Positions 16,722-26,643 are shown, numbered from the stretch's first letter. The stretch is DNA of 64,000 nucleotides from Flavobacterium antarcticum DSM 19726 (GCF_000419685.1 NZ_ATTM01000006.1:124001-188000), one strand, 5' to 3'. A program made the numbers and translations. The notes: generated by a model from the sequence alone, not told the origin.

Positions 16722-17162
16722 ATGAAAACATTAAAATTATTTGTATTTGGACTATTGTTCGTTACAAGCACACAAGCACAAGTTTCCGTAAATCTAAATA
16801 TCGGAAAACCTCCAGTTTGGGCACCGGTAAATGCTACTCCAGCTAAATTTTATTATTTACCCGAAATTGATTCTTATTACGATGTTCCTGCTGGACAATT
16901 TATTTACGTTAAAAATGGAAAGTGGATCAAAGCGAAGCGTCTTCCTTCAAATTACAACGGCTACAATTTACGCAATGGTAGAGTAATTTACATTACAGAT
17001 TACAGAGGAAATGCTCCTTATGCTTATCATAAAAAGCATAAAATGAAATACAAAGGAAAACGCTATAATAATGGAAAAGTTGTGTATGTTAAACACAAGA
17101 ACTACAAAAAGAAACATAAAAAACACAATCATCATGATGATGACGATCACGACAATGACTAA
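16722..17162 (+). CDS. Small secreted basic protein with His/Asp-rich tail, unknown function
   Basis: The 146-residue product has a clear signal peptide (MKTLKLFVFGLLFVTSTQAQ). The mature part has PPVWAPVNATPAKFYYLPEIDSYYD, which resembles small flavobacterial surface proteins with a YYYLPD-type core, then a strongly basic stretch of Lys/His/Tyr. The C-terminus is HNHHDDDDHDND, a possible divalent-metal sink. I do not recognise a characterised family. It is flanked by opposite-strand genes and is transcribed alone. Confidence 0.75.
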   Translation: MKTLKLFVFGLLFVTSTQAQVSVNLNIGKPPVWAPVNATPAKFYYLPEIDSYYDVPAGQFIYVKNGKWIKAKRLPSNYNGYNLRNGRVIYITDYRGNAPYAYHKKHKMKYKGKRYNNGKVVYVKHKNYKKKHKKHNHHDDDDHDND

Positions 17163-17243
17163 TATTTATATATATTAAATTCTTTATTTAAGTACTGCTG
17201 CAACCCCATAGCTAGCAGAATCATAAATAGGAGATTATTGGGA

Positions 17244-17288
17244 AAAACACTTTGGAGTCGATTGAAGATATCGTCTACAAGGTGTTTT
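17244..17288. other. Long imperfect hairpin between the small secreted protein and the Gre factor
   Basis: The left arm 17244-17262 pairs with 17270-17288 over 19 positions with two mismatches and one G-T pair, around a 7-nt loop. It lies between convergent genes, so it may serve as a two-sided terminator: the minus strand ends in GTGTTTTTCCC and the plus strand in GTGTTTTCTTATTTT. The stem is longer than usual for a terminator. Confidence 0.5.
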
Positions 17289-17375
17289 CTTATTTTGTAC
17301 ACTTGCTGAAGTTCCAATAAATAATCAGTTGTATGATTCGCACTTTATAAAAAGGTATTGGAAACGATTGGATAC

Positions 17376-17885
17376 TTACTCCTGATTGTAGGAAATCGCG
17401 AGTACTTTAAAAGTACGGTTTTTTGTGCCCAGTTTCAAAACAGTCTTTTCTCCGATTTTCTTATTAATCAAGAGTTTTGCAATAGGAGCTGTAAAACCGA
17501 TCTTATGAAGTGAAATATTCGCTTCGTCCACACCAACGATTTGGTAACGTTCTGGCTTCTGCTGATCGTTAATGCATAAAGTGATATGGGCTCCAAAACG
17601 AATTTCATCAAGAGGTTGCTTATTTAAATCCACCACTTTTGCACTTGCGATACGTTCTGAAAGCAACTGTAGTTTGGCCTGTAGAAAATTGACCGCAATC
17701 CTTCGCTCCTGCTCGTTTGTAAAAGATAAATTATCTTTCTCGATTTGGAGTTGTTCTCGTTCATCTAAAAGTGCTTGGAGTCCAAATGCTGTGACATAAT
17801 TAGTAATACCATTTGGCAAATCAGCTCGAGGCGGCACCATTGGCGTCGATTCTTGATCTTCTTCTTTTACAAATCCCCTACTCAT
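17376..17885 (-). CDS. GreA/GreB-family transcription elongation factor
   Basis: The 169-residue protein has an N-terminal helical hairpin (about 30-95: ALLDEREQLQIEKDNLSF, RRIAVNFLQAKLQLLSERIASA) and a C-terminal FKBP-like domain (IRFGAHITLCIND, YQIVGVDEANI, PIAKLLINKKIGEKTVL). That is the Gre arrangement for rescuing backtracked RNA polymerase. The first 25 residues (RGFVKEEDQESTPMVPPRADLP) match the leader of GreB-like proteins found in Bacteroidota rather than canonical GreA. Whether the two acidic residues at the coiled-coil tip are kept cannot be decided by eye; a regulatory, non-cleaving homologue is possible. Confidence 0.82.
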   Translation of the reverse strand: MSRGFVKEEDQESTPMVPPRADLPNGITNYVTAFGLQALLDEREQLQIEKDNLSFTNEQERRIAVNFLQAKLQLLSERIASAKVVDLNKQPLDEIRFGAHITLCINDQQKPERYQIVGVDEANISLHKIGFTAPIAKLLINKKIGEKTVLKLGTKNRTFKVLAISYNQE

Positions 17886-18028
17886 CTTTTAAAAGTTTAA
17901 CGGCCACTAAAAATCAGTATACCCATTTTTATACCATTAAAGTACCAATAGTTGTAATGAATTCAAAGCTTTTAAGATGGATTTAAACTAAATTTATGAA
18001 CCAGCCTCTAGTTTAGATCCTCAATAAA

Positions 18029-18059
18029 AAAAGGCTGCCCTTTTTGAGGACAGCCTTTT
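18029..18059 (-). terminator. Terminator of the 1009-residue T9SS protein gene
   Basis: AAAAGGCTGCCC pairs with GGACAGCCTTTT on the other side of the loop, and the minus strand then has a run of T. The same hairpin recurs almost unchanged at 21282-21316 behind the neighbouring gene. Confidence 0.75.
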
Positions 18060-18082
18060 AAAATGAATGTGATGTAAGTATA

Positions 18083-21000
18083 TTATTCTTTAATCACTTT
18101 GATAGTTTGCACTTTATCAGCACTACTTATTTTTACTAAGTACGTTCCAGAAGATACCCCAGACATATCGATCTGACCTTCCTTCGCGTTAATGCTTTTC
18201 GTAAACAATTGTTGCCCTAATAAATTGAATACCGCTACGTCTTTAATGTTTTCGTTGTAACGGATGTTCAAGTTGTTTTTTACTGGGTTTGGATAAGCGG
18301 TGAACTTGTTGGCATCAAAATTCGTAGTTGCTAAAACTTCCTGAATCACGATATCATCCAAAAATAAACTAAATTGATCTTCTACTGAATACGCATTAAA
18401 TCCAATTACATAGGTTCCTGAAAATACAGGAGAAAAATAAGCCGTATTGTTTTGAGCAGTTCCTTGTGATATTGAAGGATGATCTTCAATAAATTCCGTC
18501 ATTGAGGTGCTTATTGGAAAGTTTCCAAAGGCAACTTTCATTCGTTCCGTATAACCGGCATCATTGTTTCCGTATTTATAACTAACACTATACTGTGTTC
18601 CAGCTTCTAAATAAAAGGAGTTCGTGTAGAACCATGCATTTGCATCAGAAAAAGAATTGTAGTCGTACTGAAGTACGGTACCCGTAAAACCATTATCAAA
18701 TGCAGTTGCAACAAACCAATTGTTTCCTGTTCCGGCATTTTCTCTACTGGTACAAGATGGTAAACTAACACCAGTGCCTCCTTCAAAATTGATTGTGTAA
18801 GGCAATGTAGTTGGGTTGCATTGGGTAGTGAAGGTACGAACAGTAGACCAACTTCCATATAAATCACCTTCGCAAGTAGAACGAACCCATACTTTATAAG
18901 TGGTATTTGACTGTAAATCAAGTAGGTTAACCGTTGGAACAGCAACGGTTACAGCTGCTAAGGTATTTGGATCCGTCGTACTAGTTGATGTAAAGGCATA
19001 TTGCCATGAAGTTTCTAAACCCATTGGAGCCCAAGTTACTGCTGCTGAATCCGTAGTAACATTCGTAACCGTAACTTCATTAATATCCGCACAAGCTGGT
19101 ATCAAACGCCACATGACGTCGTCAATATAAATGTCTGTAATCTCTGGATTACCAGCACCTTTTAATTTAAAAACCAGTGATTCAATTTGTGAAGGTAGCA
19201 TACCCACTTCGTATGTAAAAATACTTGACGCATCTTGCGATGACTCGGGTAAAGGGAATGTTTCTAAAAGAACAAAGCTTGACACCTCTCCTGCCAATTC
19301 AAAATAACCCAATTCAAGAAATTTATTGCCTCCCGGTGCATGTGCTTTAAATTTTAACTGATGCGTTCCTGCTAATAAATTAGACAAAGGCGGCATAACG
19401 GCATAAGCATTAGTTGGCGTTACAGGATTAGCAGACAAATACAGCAATCCAGAATTCATATACGAAGTACCAGTAGTTCCAAATCGAGTCCAACAAGAAG
19501 CTAGAGTCGTGTTTGGCATTCCGGTGTAAGAAGCAAAAGTCTCTGAAAAAGAGGTAACTGGCTCACATGTCGTTTTAAAAATATAGGGAGTTTGAGGCCA
19601 GTTTCCAAAAGCTCCATTACCACAATTTGAGCGAACCCATATTTTATAGGTAGTATTTGGTTGTAAGGATTGCAATAAAATGAGTGGTTCGTCAAAAACA
19701 GCTACTGCCGTAAGTAAGGATGGGTCTGTAACAGTGTCCGATGAACCGTAAACATACTGCCAATTATTTTCAGATTCTGCAGGTTCCCAAGCAAGCGTTG
19801 CAGACGTACTATTGAAATCCGTTGCTTTAACGGTAACAATATCGCCACAGGAAGGAATCGCTTCCCACGATACATCATCAATATAAATTATAGCTGGACC
19901 TGTTACTGCATTATTGCGAAACGCCAATTTTGAAACACCTGCCGGAAGTACTCCTGGAACAATAGTGAATTCTTGCATCGCAGCGACATTGAATCCAGGT
20001 AAAAGAATTTCTTGAATAGTGACAAATGTATTAATGTCGCTTAGATCAGTAAAATAACCAATCTGCATTTTCTTATTGGAACTTGTCGCATGCACTTTAA
20101 AGCGCAAGCGATGTGTTCCCGCTTGTAAATTTGAAAGCGCTGGTGTTAGGGCAGAAATCTGAGTCGGATTTGGAAAATTACCATTCGCCGACATATACAA
20201 TCGATTCGGTGGAGAAAATGGAGCGATACTACTAGTCATTACGTAAGTCAAGCCGTTACCCAACTTTGTCCAGCAATTTGGCATCTCACTAGCAGCTCCC
20301 GTAGCGGCAGAATCAAAATTCTCAAACAAGGAATCATAGGTTCCACAAGTCGTAAAACTATATTCAGTGCATCCAGTCGCGTCTCCATTAGAATTTGAAG
20401 GAACAATTTTTACAAAGTAAGTCGTATTTGCTGATAAAACTCCGGCATTATAGGTAAGGACGTTTCCAACATTCACCCCATTTAAAACATCAGTTCCTCC
20501 TGAAGTTGTCCCCATGTAGATTTTATAAGTTGAAGGCGTTCCAGTTGCGGCACTCCATTTCAACATTCCGTTTTGAGCAGCTGTTGTTGTCCCATTACTA
20601 GGAGTCAAAAGTGTAGTACAATTTGGAATACCATTTACAGGTGTTGCGGAAAAAGACACTACGTCAAAATCCAAACTCTTCGGTGGTCCCCATTGTCCGG
20701 TAGCAATATAAACCGTAGCTCCAGCAGCAACCGTAGCTCCAATAGTTTTTGTAGCATTAGTACTGGAAGAAGAAGCTGATGCTAATGGCCCAGAAAAGAC
20801 GGTGCCGTCGCAGTTTGCGAAAATACCAATCCCATTATATACATTCCGCGATAAGGTAGTAATGCTTATGATTTCATCAGATGAACCTGCGGTATAGGAA
20901 AACATATATACGTCGTCGTTCCAGTACATTCCGTCAATTGTAGTTCCTGTCGGATTTTGATTCCAATCTTCTACACCTCCGTTTCCAACTGTAGTGATGT

Positions 21001-21112
21001 TATTCTGCACAAAGCCATTTGACAAAGCAATGGCGGAACCGCAACCGAATTGAGCAAAACTTCGAACGAAAAATAAGATCAGTAGGAAACTAAAGAAAGT
21101 AATTTTTTTCAT
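18083..21112 (-). CDS. Large T9SS-secreted modular protein with fibronectin III and jelly-roll domains
   Basis: The 1009-residue product has a signal peptide (KKITFFSFLLILFFVRSFAQ). A beta-rich domain spans about 25-150. Three fibronectin III modules follow (about 160-255, 425-505, 680-765), recognised by LQPNTTYKIWVRSNCG and similar motifs. They alternate with three MAM/jelly-roll-like modules of about 150 residues marked by CWTKLGNG and IYIDDVSWE or LFLDDIVIQE. The last 76 residues (FTAYPNPVKNNLNIRY to KVIKE) are a type A T9SS sorting domain, so the protein is exported and probably attached to the surface. It may bind carbohydrates or act as an adhesin. The C-terminal domain and terminator are nearly identical to those of the next gene upstream. 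Confidence 0.88.
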   Translation of the reverse strand: MKKITFFSFLLILFFVRSFAQFGCGSAIALSNGFVQNNITTVGNGGVEDWNQNPTGTTIDGMYWNDDVYMFSYTAGSSDEIISITTLSRNVYNGIGIFANCDGTVFSGPLASASSSSTNATKTIGATVAAGATVYIATGQWGPPKSLDFDVVSFSATPVNGIPNCTTLLTPSNGTTTAAQNGMLKWSAATGTPSTYKIYMGTTSGGTDVLNGVNVGNVLTYNAGVLSANTTYFVKIVPSNSNGDATGCTEYSFTTCGTYDSLFENFDSAATGAASEMPNCWTKLGNGLTYVMTSSIAPFSPPNRLYMSANGNFPNPTQISALTPALSNLQAGTHRLRFKVHATSSNKKMQIGYFTDLSDINTFVTIQEILLPGFNVAAMQEFTIVPGVLPAGVSKLAFRNNAVTGPAIIYIDDVSWEAIPSCGDIVTVKATDFNSTSATLAWEPAESENNWQYVYGSSDTVTDPSLLTAVAVFDEPLILLQSLQPNTTYKIWVRSNCGNGAFGNWPQTPYIFKTTCEPVTSFSETFASYTGMPNTTLASCWTRFGTTGTSYMNSGLLYLSANPVTPTNAYAVMPPLSNLLAGTHQLKFKAHAPGGNKFLELGYFELAGEVSSFVLLETFPLPESSQDASSIFTYEVGMLPSQIESLVFKLKGAGNPEITDIYIDDVMWRLIPACADINEVTVTNVTTDSAAVTWAPMGLETSWQYAFTSTSTTDPNTLAAVTVAVPTVNLLDLQSNTTYKVWVRSTCEGDLYGSWSTVRTFTTQCNPTTLPYTINFEGGTGVSLPSCTSRENAGTGNNWFVATAFDNGFTGTVLQYDYNSFSDANAWFYTNSFYLEAGTQYSVSYKYGNNDAGYTERMKVAFGNFPISTSMTEFIEDHPSISQGTAQNNTAYFSPVFSGTYVIGFNAYSVEDQFSLFLDDIVIQEVLATTNFDANKFTAYPNPVKNNLNIRYNENIKDVAVFNLLGQQLFTKSINAKEGQIDMSGVSSGTYLVKISSADKVQTIKVIKE

Positions 21113-21281
21113 TATATGTTATTTTGGTTAATATCGAGCGAAAATACTAAAATGTGCAGCATAAAAAAATCAAATCAAATACTATCACATTTATATAACA
21201 ACTAGTGATATAATTTAAAACACGGTAAATACTTTTGTAAATTAGATTAAAGTATTTAGTTGAGAGAATTATTTTTTTATA

Positions 21282-21316
21282 AAAAAAAGGCTGCCCTTTT
21301 TGAGGACAGCCTTTTA
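21282..21316 (-). terminator. Terminator of the 1570-residue T9SS protein gene
   Basis: The same AAAAGGCTGCCC...GGACAGCCTTTT hairpin as at 18029-18059, with eight A on its plus-strand left side giving a T-run on the minus strand. It follows the stop codon by 23 bp. Confidence 0.75.
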
Positions 21317-21338
21317 GAATGAATGCGATGTAAGAATA

Positions 21339-24300
21339 TTATTCTTTAATCACTTTGATGGTTTGCACTTTATCAGCACTACTTATTTTTACTAAGTACG
21401 TTCCAGAAGGTACCCCAGACATATCGATCTGACCTTCGTTCGCGTTAATGCTTTTTGTAAACAATTGTTGACCTAGTAAATTGAATACCGCTACGTCTTT
21501 AATATTTTCGTTATAACGGATGTTCAAGTTGTTTTTTACTGGGTTCGGATAAGCAGTGAACTTGTTGGTGTTAAAATCACCAGTTGCTAAATCCGCTTCT
21601 TCGATCATAATATCATCTAACAGTAAATAAAACTGATTAGAAGGTGAATACGCTTGAAATCCAATAACATAAGTTCCAGAAACTGCTGGAGTAAAGGTAA
21701 CCGCATTGTTTTGTGGCAATGTTGTATTTATACCTGGATGATCTGCAAGTACGTTAGTCATAGCGGTACTATTTGCAGCACTTCCGTAGGCAACTTTTAA
21801 GTTTTCAGTATAAGTGGTAGAACTTCCACCGTATTTATACGAAACCGTATATTGTGTACCTGCAACTAAATTAACTAAATTAGTATAAAACCAAACATTT
21901 GCAGCATTACTAGTATTCCATTGGTATCTAAGAGCTTTACTCGTAAAGCCATAGCCTGGATTAGCAACCGTTAACCAGTTGTTTCCTGTACCTACATTTT
22001 CGTTTAAGGTACATGGTGGAAGATTAGGTACAGTTACAGTTTCGAAATTAACACTGTAAGGCAAACTAGTCACGTCACACAATGTAGCAAATGTTACAGG
22101 TTGCGACCATGCACTAAAATCAGTCGTACTACAAGCAGATCGTACATAAACATACTGCAAAGAGGAAGTGGATAAACCAGTCAAGTTCGCAACCGTAATT
22201 CCCGCCGCTACAGATCCTGAAGGAGTTGTTGAAGCAGTTGGAGCGACACTTGAAGTTGAATAGTAATATTCGTATCCTTGAGAAGGAAGCGAAGTAGAAG
22301 CAATCCAACTTACAGTAGCTGAATTTGTGGTCACAGAAGCTGCATCAACACTTAGTCCCATTGGAGCTAAACAACTTGGTGCAGGTGTAACATTAATTTT
22401 AAAGTCCAATGTAACTCCGTAAGAACCACTGTAACATGGATTTGGAGGCGTCTGTAAAACATCCGCTGTTCCAATTCTCATTTGGTGCATTCCTAAAGGT
22501 GCATTTGCAGGCATTAAGAAACTTGCATCGTAAGTCGTAGGATTTGCATTAGTTGATTCTCCTTGGAAAACCAATTCACTTGCTTCAAAGGTAAAATTAT
22601 CATTGAAGTCAACCCAAACATTAGTACCGTAAGTATAACCAGTTGCAAAAGTAACTTTTAAATTACTAGTAACACCTTGAGCCAAATCTACTGCAGTAGC
22701 GGTATGGTCAAAATAGGACACATCGGCAGTAGGGAAATTTTGAGTTCCAACCTGCACATTAGTAATTCCTGAATTATCATTACCAGTAGGTGCTGAAGTA
22801 CAATATCCACCAGCAGGAAGCGTTGTAAACGTTTGTTCTACACAACCTACTGCAGATCCAGCAGTATTGAAAGGAATTAATGTATAATAGTATGTGGTAG
22901 CGATTGAACCAATAAAACTGTAAGTGGTTACTAATCCAATATTTGCATTGTTAACTACGTCAACTCCACCAGGAGTCGTACCAATATTTAAGAAATAAGT
23001 ATCTGCTGCTGCATTTGCATCCCACGTAATTACCGTTGGGAAATTACCATAAGTAGCATTAGGAACCGCTAAGACATTAGTTGAACAAGAAGGAACCACT
23101 GTTGGTTTTGCTTCCCATTTTACATCATCAATATATAGTGCTGTAGATTCGGTTGGTGTACCCGGATTTCTAAAAACCAATGTATTTATTCCAGTAGGAA
23201 TATTTACCGGACTAAAAGTAAAAGTTTGAGCAGAAGCCAAAGTCGTTCCCGGTACATTTATAGTTTGTAATAAACTAAACGTAGTAACATCCGTTGGATC
23301 TGTTAAAACCCCTATTTCTATGTACTTGTTAGCAGTACTTGCATAAACATTAAACTTTAATCGGTGCGTTTCTGCTTGCAAATTACTAACAGAAGGCATA
23401 ATTGCATAAGCTACTGTTGGCGTTGATCCATTGGCAAACATATACAAACGATTCGGTTGACCTGTTGGTCCTCCTGTAGTAATATAAACACTACCGTTTC
23501 CAGCGCGTTCCCAACAAAGTGCTAAAGGATTTACAGAACCTGTAGGCAATCCTTCAAAAGTTTCAGAGAAGGTTTCTACCAATCCACAGGCTGTTGTAAA
23601 AGTTTGAACTAATGACCAATTTCCTTTTAAAGAAGGTGAACAAACAGAGCGAATCCAGAAATTGTACTTTTTAGCAGGAAGCAAGTTTTCTAATGTATCG
23701 TAAGGAGTACCTTCCACTAATACCGGTGTCAATCCGACTGGTGAAGTAGCTACCGAGGCAAGTTCATAAACATACTCCCACGCACCTTCTGTCCCTCCAT
23801 TTTCCCATGCCACAACAGCTTGGGAAGTAGTGATTTCACTGAATGTAATATCTGTAATATCAAAACAACTAGGAAGTACTTCCCAATATACGTTGTCAAT
23901 ATATACTGTGGTTGAAGTTGTAGACGCACCACCATTTACTCTGAAAACAAGAGATTGAACTCCAGCAGGTACGGATTGTGGTGCAAATGTAAATTCTTGT
24001 GCACTTGCGATGGCTGTAGAAGGCATTTCAATTGCGGTTAGAAAATTAAAACTTGAAGCATCCTCTAGATCTGAATAATAACCAATTTCAAGTGATTTTC
24101 CTGCTGTAGTAGCGTACGCCATAAAACGCAAACGATGCGTTTCTGCTTGCAAATTAGATACGGCAGGCATAACTGCGACACCATTAGTAGCTCCAGTAGT
24201 TGCACCAGTTAACAATAGTCGATTAGGACCTGAAAACTCGCCACTACTTCCCGTAGTAATATAACTAGAACCTGTATTTCCAAAACGCGTCCAGCAATTA

Positions 24301-26051
24301 GGCAACGGATTAGCAGAGCCAGTAGCCGTATACGAATCAAAATTTTCCGTAAATGCAGCAACTACTCCACAAGCGGTAGTAAAGGTATAAGGTCCAGACC
24401 AAATACTAACACCGTCTGTTGCACCACAGTCCTGACGAACGTAGTAGCTGTATTTTGTATTTGGCGTCGGGAGTGTTAAAGTATAAGGTTTAGCAACTCC
24501 AGGTACGATTGTTCCACTTCCAATTGCAAAACCTTGTGGTCCCCATTGAATATCAAACAAAGTGCCAGCACTTGTCCAAGATAAATCTGCGGAATTTGAA
24601 GTAATGTTCGTAGCGGTAAGCGCTGAAGGAGGCAAACAAGCTGGAGGAGGTAAGATGTTAACCATAACATCTACCGTAACTCCGAAACCTCCACTGTAAC
24701 ATGGGTTTGGTGTAGCTTGACCTGAATCAGCAGTACCAATTCTCATTTTATGCAAGCCAACAAGCGTCGAGGCATCTAAATAAAAGGAGGCATCAAAAAT
24801 AGTCGGATTTGCATTAGTTGATTCTCCTTGGAACACCAATTCATTAGATTCGAAAGTTCCATTGTCATTTAAATCAATCCAAATATTCGTATGATACGTA
24901 TAACCCGTACCAAATGTAACCGCTACTTGATTCGTAATTCCAGCCATTAAATCAACTGTAGTTGGATGGTCGTAATACATTACATCTGCAACAGGAAAAC
25001 CTGCCGTACCCAAAGTAATATAGGTTATTCCAGAATTGTCATTACTAGTTGGAACTGAAGTACAGTAAACCAACTGAATTGTAAAAGGAACAACAGTAGA
25101 GTAAGCTACTTCGGTTGAACTGGTGCATGTTACCGCCAATCTATAATTGGTTACGATTCCAATAGCGCCAGATTCCGCAGTGATTACGCTCGTTTTTGAG
25201 GTAGCACCAACAATATCTTGCCAAGTACCACTGATCTCCTTTTGCCATTGGTAAGTAAGTCCAGAAGCACCAGTTACTCCAGTAGCACTTGCTGTAAAGT
25301 TAGATCCCGCATTTCCTGTATTAGTTGATAAAGAAGCAGTTCCTCCACTAGGAGTTCCCGTGCAACCTTCTTGAAGCGTTCCGTCAAATTGAATTTGAGC
25401 AACGTTATTTGATATACCTTTCGCAGTTGGCGGCGTTGCAGGATCAACTGTAGCACCATCTGCATAATAGTAAATACCTTTAGATCCTGAAGCAGGTGCA
25501 AGTGTGTAACTTGTCCAACTTGGCGAATTACCCCAGTCTTCTGTATTTTCAGCAATCGCAATGACTACGTTACTTCCATCCCAAACAAATGGCGTATCCA
25601 ACGTGATTTCCATCCATTCGTTGGCAACCAAATTTGCTTGTATTGATCCATTAAAAACTTGCGTTAAATCTGCTAATGGAACCCAGTCTGTAGTACTACT
25701 AAATCCAACTTTAGCGGTATTGTCCATATAGATGACCCAATCTTTCCAATCTACAGTTGATACTGAAGTATTGGATTTAAACCTAATTTTCGTAATTATC
25801 CCACCCGTTGCAGTAGCACCAGCATCAACTAATTCCGAAGCGTTGTAAATGGTTTGGGTGTAATTTTTATCATAAAGATAATAAAGTGGAAGATAAGAAT
25901 TGGTCGACGTTCCACTTCCAACCTGGATTGTCTGTGCAAATGAGGGAATCCCCATAAACAACATACCGAATAATAAAGCCAGGGAATACCGCCAGCTTTT
26001 TAGTTTTTTAATATGATTTTTTTCAAAATCAATCAATGTAGTTTTTTTCAT
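21339..26051 (-). CDS. Very large T9SS-secreted protein with GEVED and fibronectin III domains
   Basis: The 1570-residue protein has a long signal peptide with a charged start and hydrophobic core SLALLFGMLFMGIPSFAQ. After an N-terminal beta domain (about 41-225) and an Ig-like module (about 226-325) come a GEVED domain (about 330-465), fibronectin III, jelly-roll, fibronectin III, jelly-roll, a further fibronectin-like module, a second GEVED domain (about 1085-1220), fibronectin III, jelly-roll, and a T9SS type A sorting domain (about 1490-1570). The GEVED modules are marked by WIDLNDNGTFESNELVFQGE and WVDFNDNFTFEASELVFQGE. It is likely displayed on the cell surface; ligand unknown. It is a modular paralogue of the 1009-residue neighbour. 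Confidence 0.88.
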   Translation of the reverse strand: MKKTTLIDFEKNHIKKLKSWRYSLALLFGMLFMGIPSFAQTIQVGSGTSTNSYLPLYYLYDKNYTQTIYNASELVDAGATATGGIITKIRFKSNTSVSTVDWKDWVIYMDNTAKVGFSSTTDWVPLADLTQVFNGSIQANLVANEWMEITLDTPFVWDGSNVVIAIAENTEDWGNSPSWTSYTLAPASGSKGIYYYADGATVDPATPPTAKGISNNVAQIQFDGTLQEGCTGTPSGGTASLSTNTGNAGSNFTASATGVTGASGLTYQWQKEISGTWQDIVGATSKTSVITAESGAIGIVTNYRLAVTCTSSTEVAYSTVVPFTIQLVYCTSVPTSNDNSGITYITLGTAGFPVADVMYYDHPTTVDLMAGITNQVAVTFGTGYTYHTNIWIDLNDNGTFESNELVFQGESTNANPTIFDASFYLDASTLVGLHKMRIGTADSGQATPNPCYSGGFGVTVDVMVNILPPPACLPPSALTATNITSNSADLSWTSAGTLFDIQWGPQGFAIGSGTIVPGVAKPYTLTLPTPNTKYSYYVRQDCGATDGVSIWSGPYTFTTACGVVAAFTENFDSYTATGSANPLPNCWTRFGNTGSSYITTGSSGEFSGPNRLLLTGATTGATNGVAVMPAVSNLQAETHRLRFMAYATTAGKSLEIGYYSDLEDASSFNFLTAIEMPSTAIASAQEFTFAPQSVPAGVQSLVFRVNGGASTTSTTVYIDNVYWEVLPSCFDITDITFSEITTSQAVVAWENGGTEGAWEYVYELASVATSPVGLTPVLVEGTPYDTLENLLPAKKYNFWIRSVCSPSLKGNWSLVQTFTTACGLVETFSETFEGLPTGSVNPLALCWERAGNGSVYITTGGPTGQPNRLYMFANGSTPTVAYAIMPSVSNLQAETHRLKFNVYASTANKYIEIGVLTDPTDVTTFSLLQTINVPGTTLASAQTFTFSPVNIPTGINTLVFRNPGTPTESTALYIDDVKWEAKPTVVPSCSTNVLAVPNATYGNFPTVITWDANAAADTYFLNIGTTPGGVDVVNNANIGLVTTYSFIGSIATTYYYTLIPFNTAGSAVGCVEQTFTTLPAGGYCTSAPTGNDNSGITNVQVGTQNFPTADVSYFDHTATAVDLAQGVTSNLKVTFATGYTYGTNVWVDFNDNFTFEASELVFQGESTNANPTTYDASFLMPANAPLGMHQMRIGTADVLQTPPNPCYSGSYGVTLDFKINVTPAPSCLAPMGLSVDAASVTTNSATVSWIASTSLPSQGYEYYYSTSSVAPTASTTPSGSVAAGITVANLTGLSTSSLQYVYVRSACSTTDFSAWSQPVTFATLCDVTSLPYSVNFETVTVPNLPPCTLNENVGTGNNWLTVANPGYGFTSKALRYQWNTSNAANVWFYTNLVNLVAGTQYTVSYKYGGSSTTYTENLKVAYGSAANSTAMTNVLADHPGINTTLPQNNAVTFTPAVSGTYVIGFQAYSPSNQFYLLLDDIMIEEADLATGDFNTNKFTAYPNPVKNNLNIRYNENIKDVAVFNLLGQQLFTKSINANEGQIDMSGVPSGTYLVKISSADKVQTIKVIKE

Positions 26052-26643
26052 TATGCTAAATATTAGTTAATAGTACTGCAAATTAGTGAAAATCTTAATT
26101 GTATGCAGGAGTAATCAAATATTTAACATTTAACAAATGCATTTTCTTTTGTTATATTGCTTATGAAAATAGTTATGCATTTTGATTCGTGCAAAATTTA
26201 ACCTAATTATCTTGATATTGATATAAAGATGTTTTATTTAGAATTTTGAATATTTAACAAGTTTGAAAATAGGTAAACCACTTTCAAAAAATCACCACTG
26301 AAACCGTATTTAAAAGTACTTTCTTCATCCAAATCAAATACTGGTTTTACATTTGAAGTAATAAAAGTAGTTTTTCGAAAATCCATATTAACATCCTTAT
26401 TTCTAAAAATTAGCAACGGCAACACTAAATGACAACCACTTTAGAAATCATTTAATCTAGAAAATGGATGATCCACAATCACGACAATGGTGCTATAACT
26501 TTTAAGAGTGCTTATTAAAAATGAGGCACACAACACTTTAGTGGGTACTTTTTACACATTACAGAAAAGAATCAATTCATAAACCACTGATTTTCATAGA
26601 GAAAAAAATTTGGTATACGTATTGCAAATGCTCTTCTGAAAAA
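26052..26643. other. 592-bp intergenic region between the large T9SS gene and the glycosyltransferase
   Basis: The region is AT-rich and separates divergent genes. It contains one short minus-strand open reading frame (26234-26386, listed separately) and otherwise no RNA gene, long repeat or clear hairpin that I can see. The 200 bp before the glycosyltransferase may hold its regulation. Confidence 0.4.
26234..26386 (-). CDS. Possible 50-residue protein, unsupported by family
   Basis: From the ATG at 26386 the frame encodes MDFRKTTFITSNVKPVFDLD, a short acidic-to-aromatic stretch and the end SNLLNIQNSK. AAGGATGTTAATATGG precedes the start, with GGA at a reasonable spacing. I recognise no family. 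It could be a real small gene or chance; there is no terminator or obvious promoter. Confidence 0.25.
   Translation of the reverse strand: MDFRKTTFITSNVKPVFDLDEESTFKYGFSGDFLKVVYLFSNLLNIQNSK

Noticed and set aside
17215..17330. Short plus-strand frame LESIEDIVYKVFSYFVHLLK-like
   Set aside because: There is no start codon, it lies across the long hairpin described in the findings, and no family matches; I treat it as chance.
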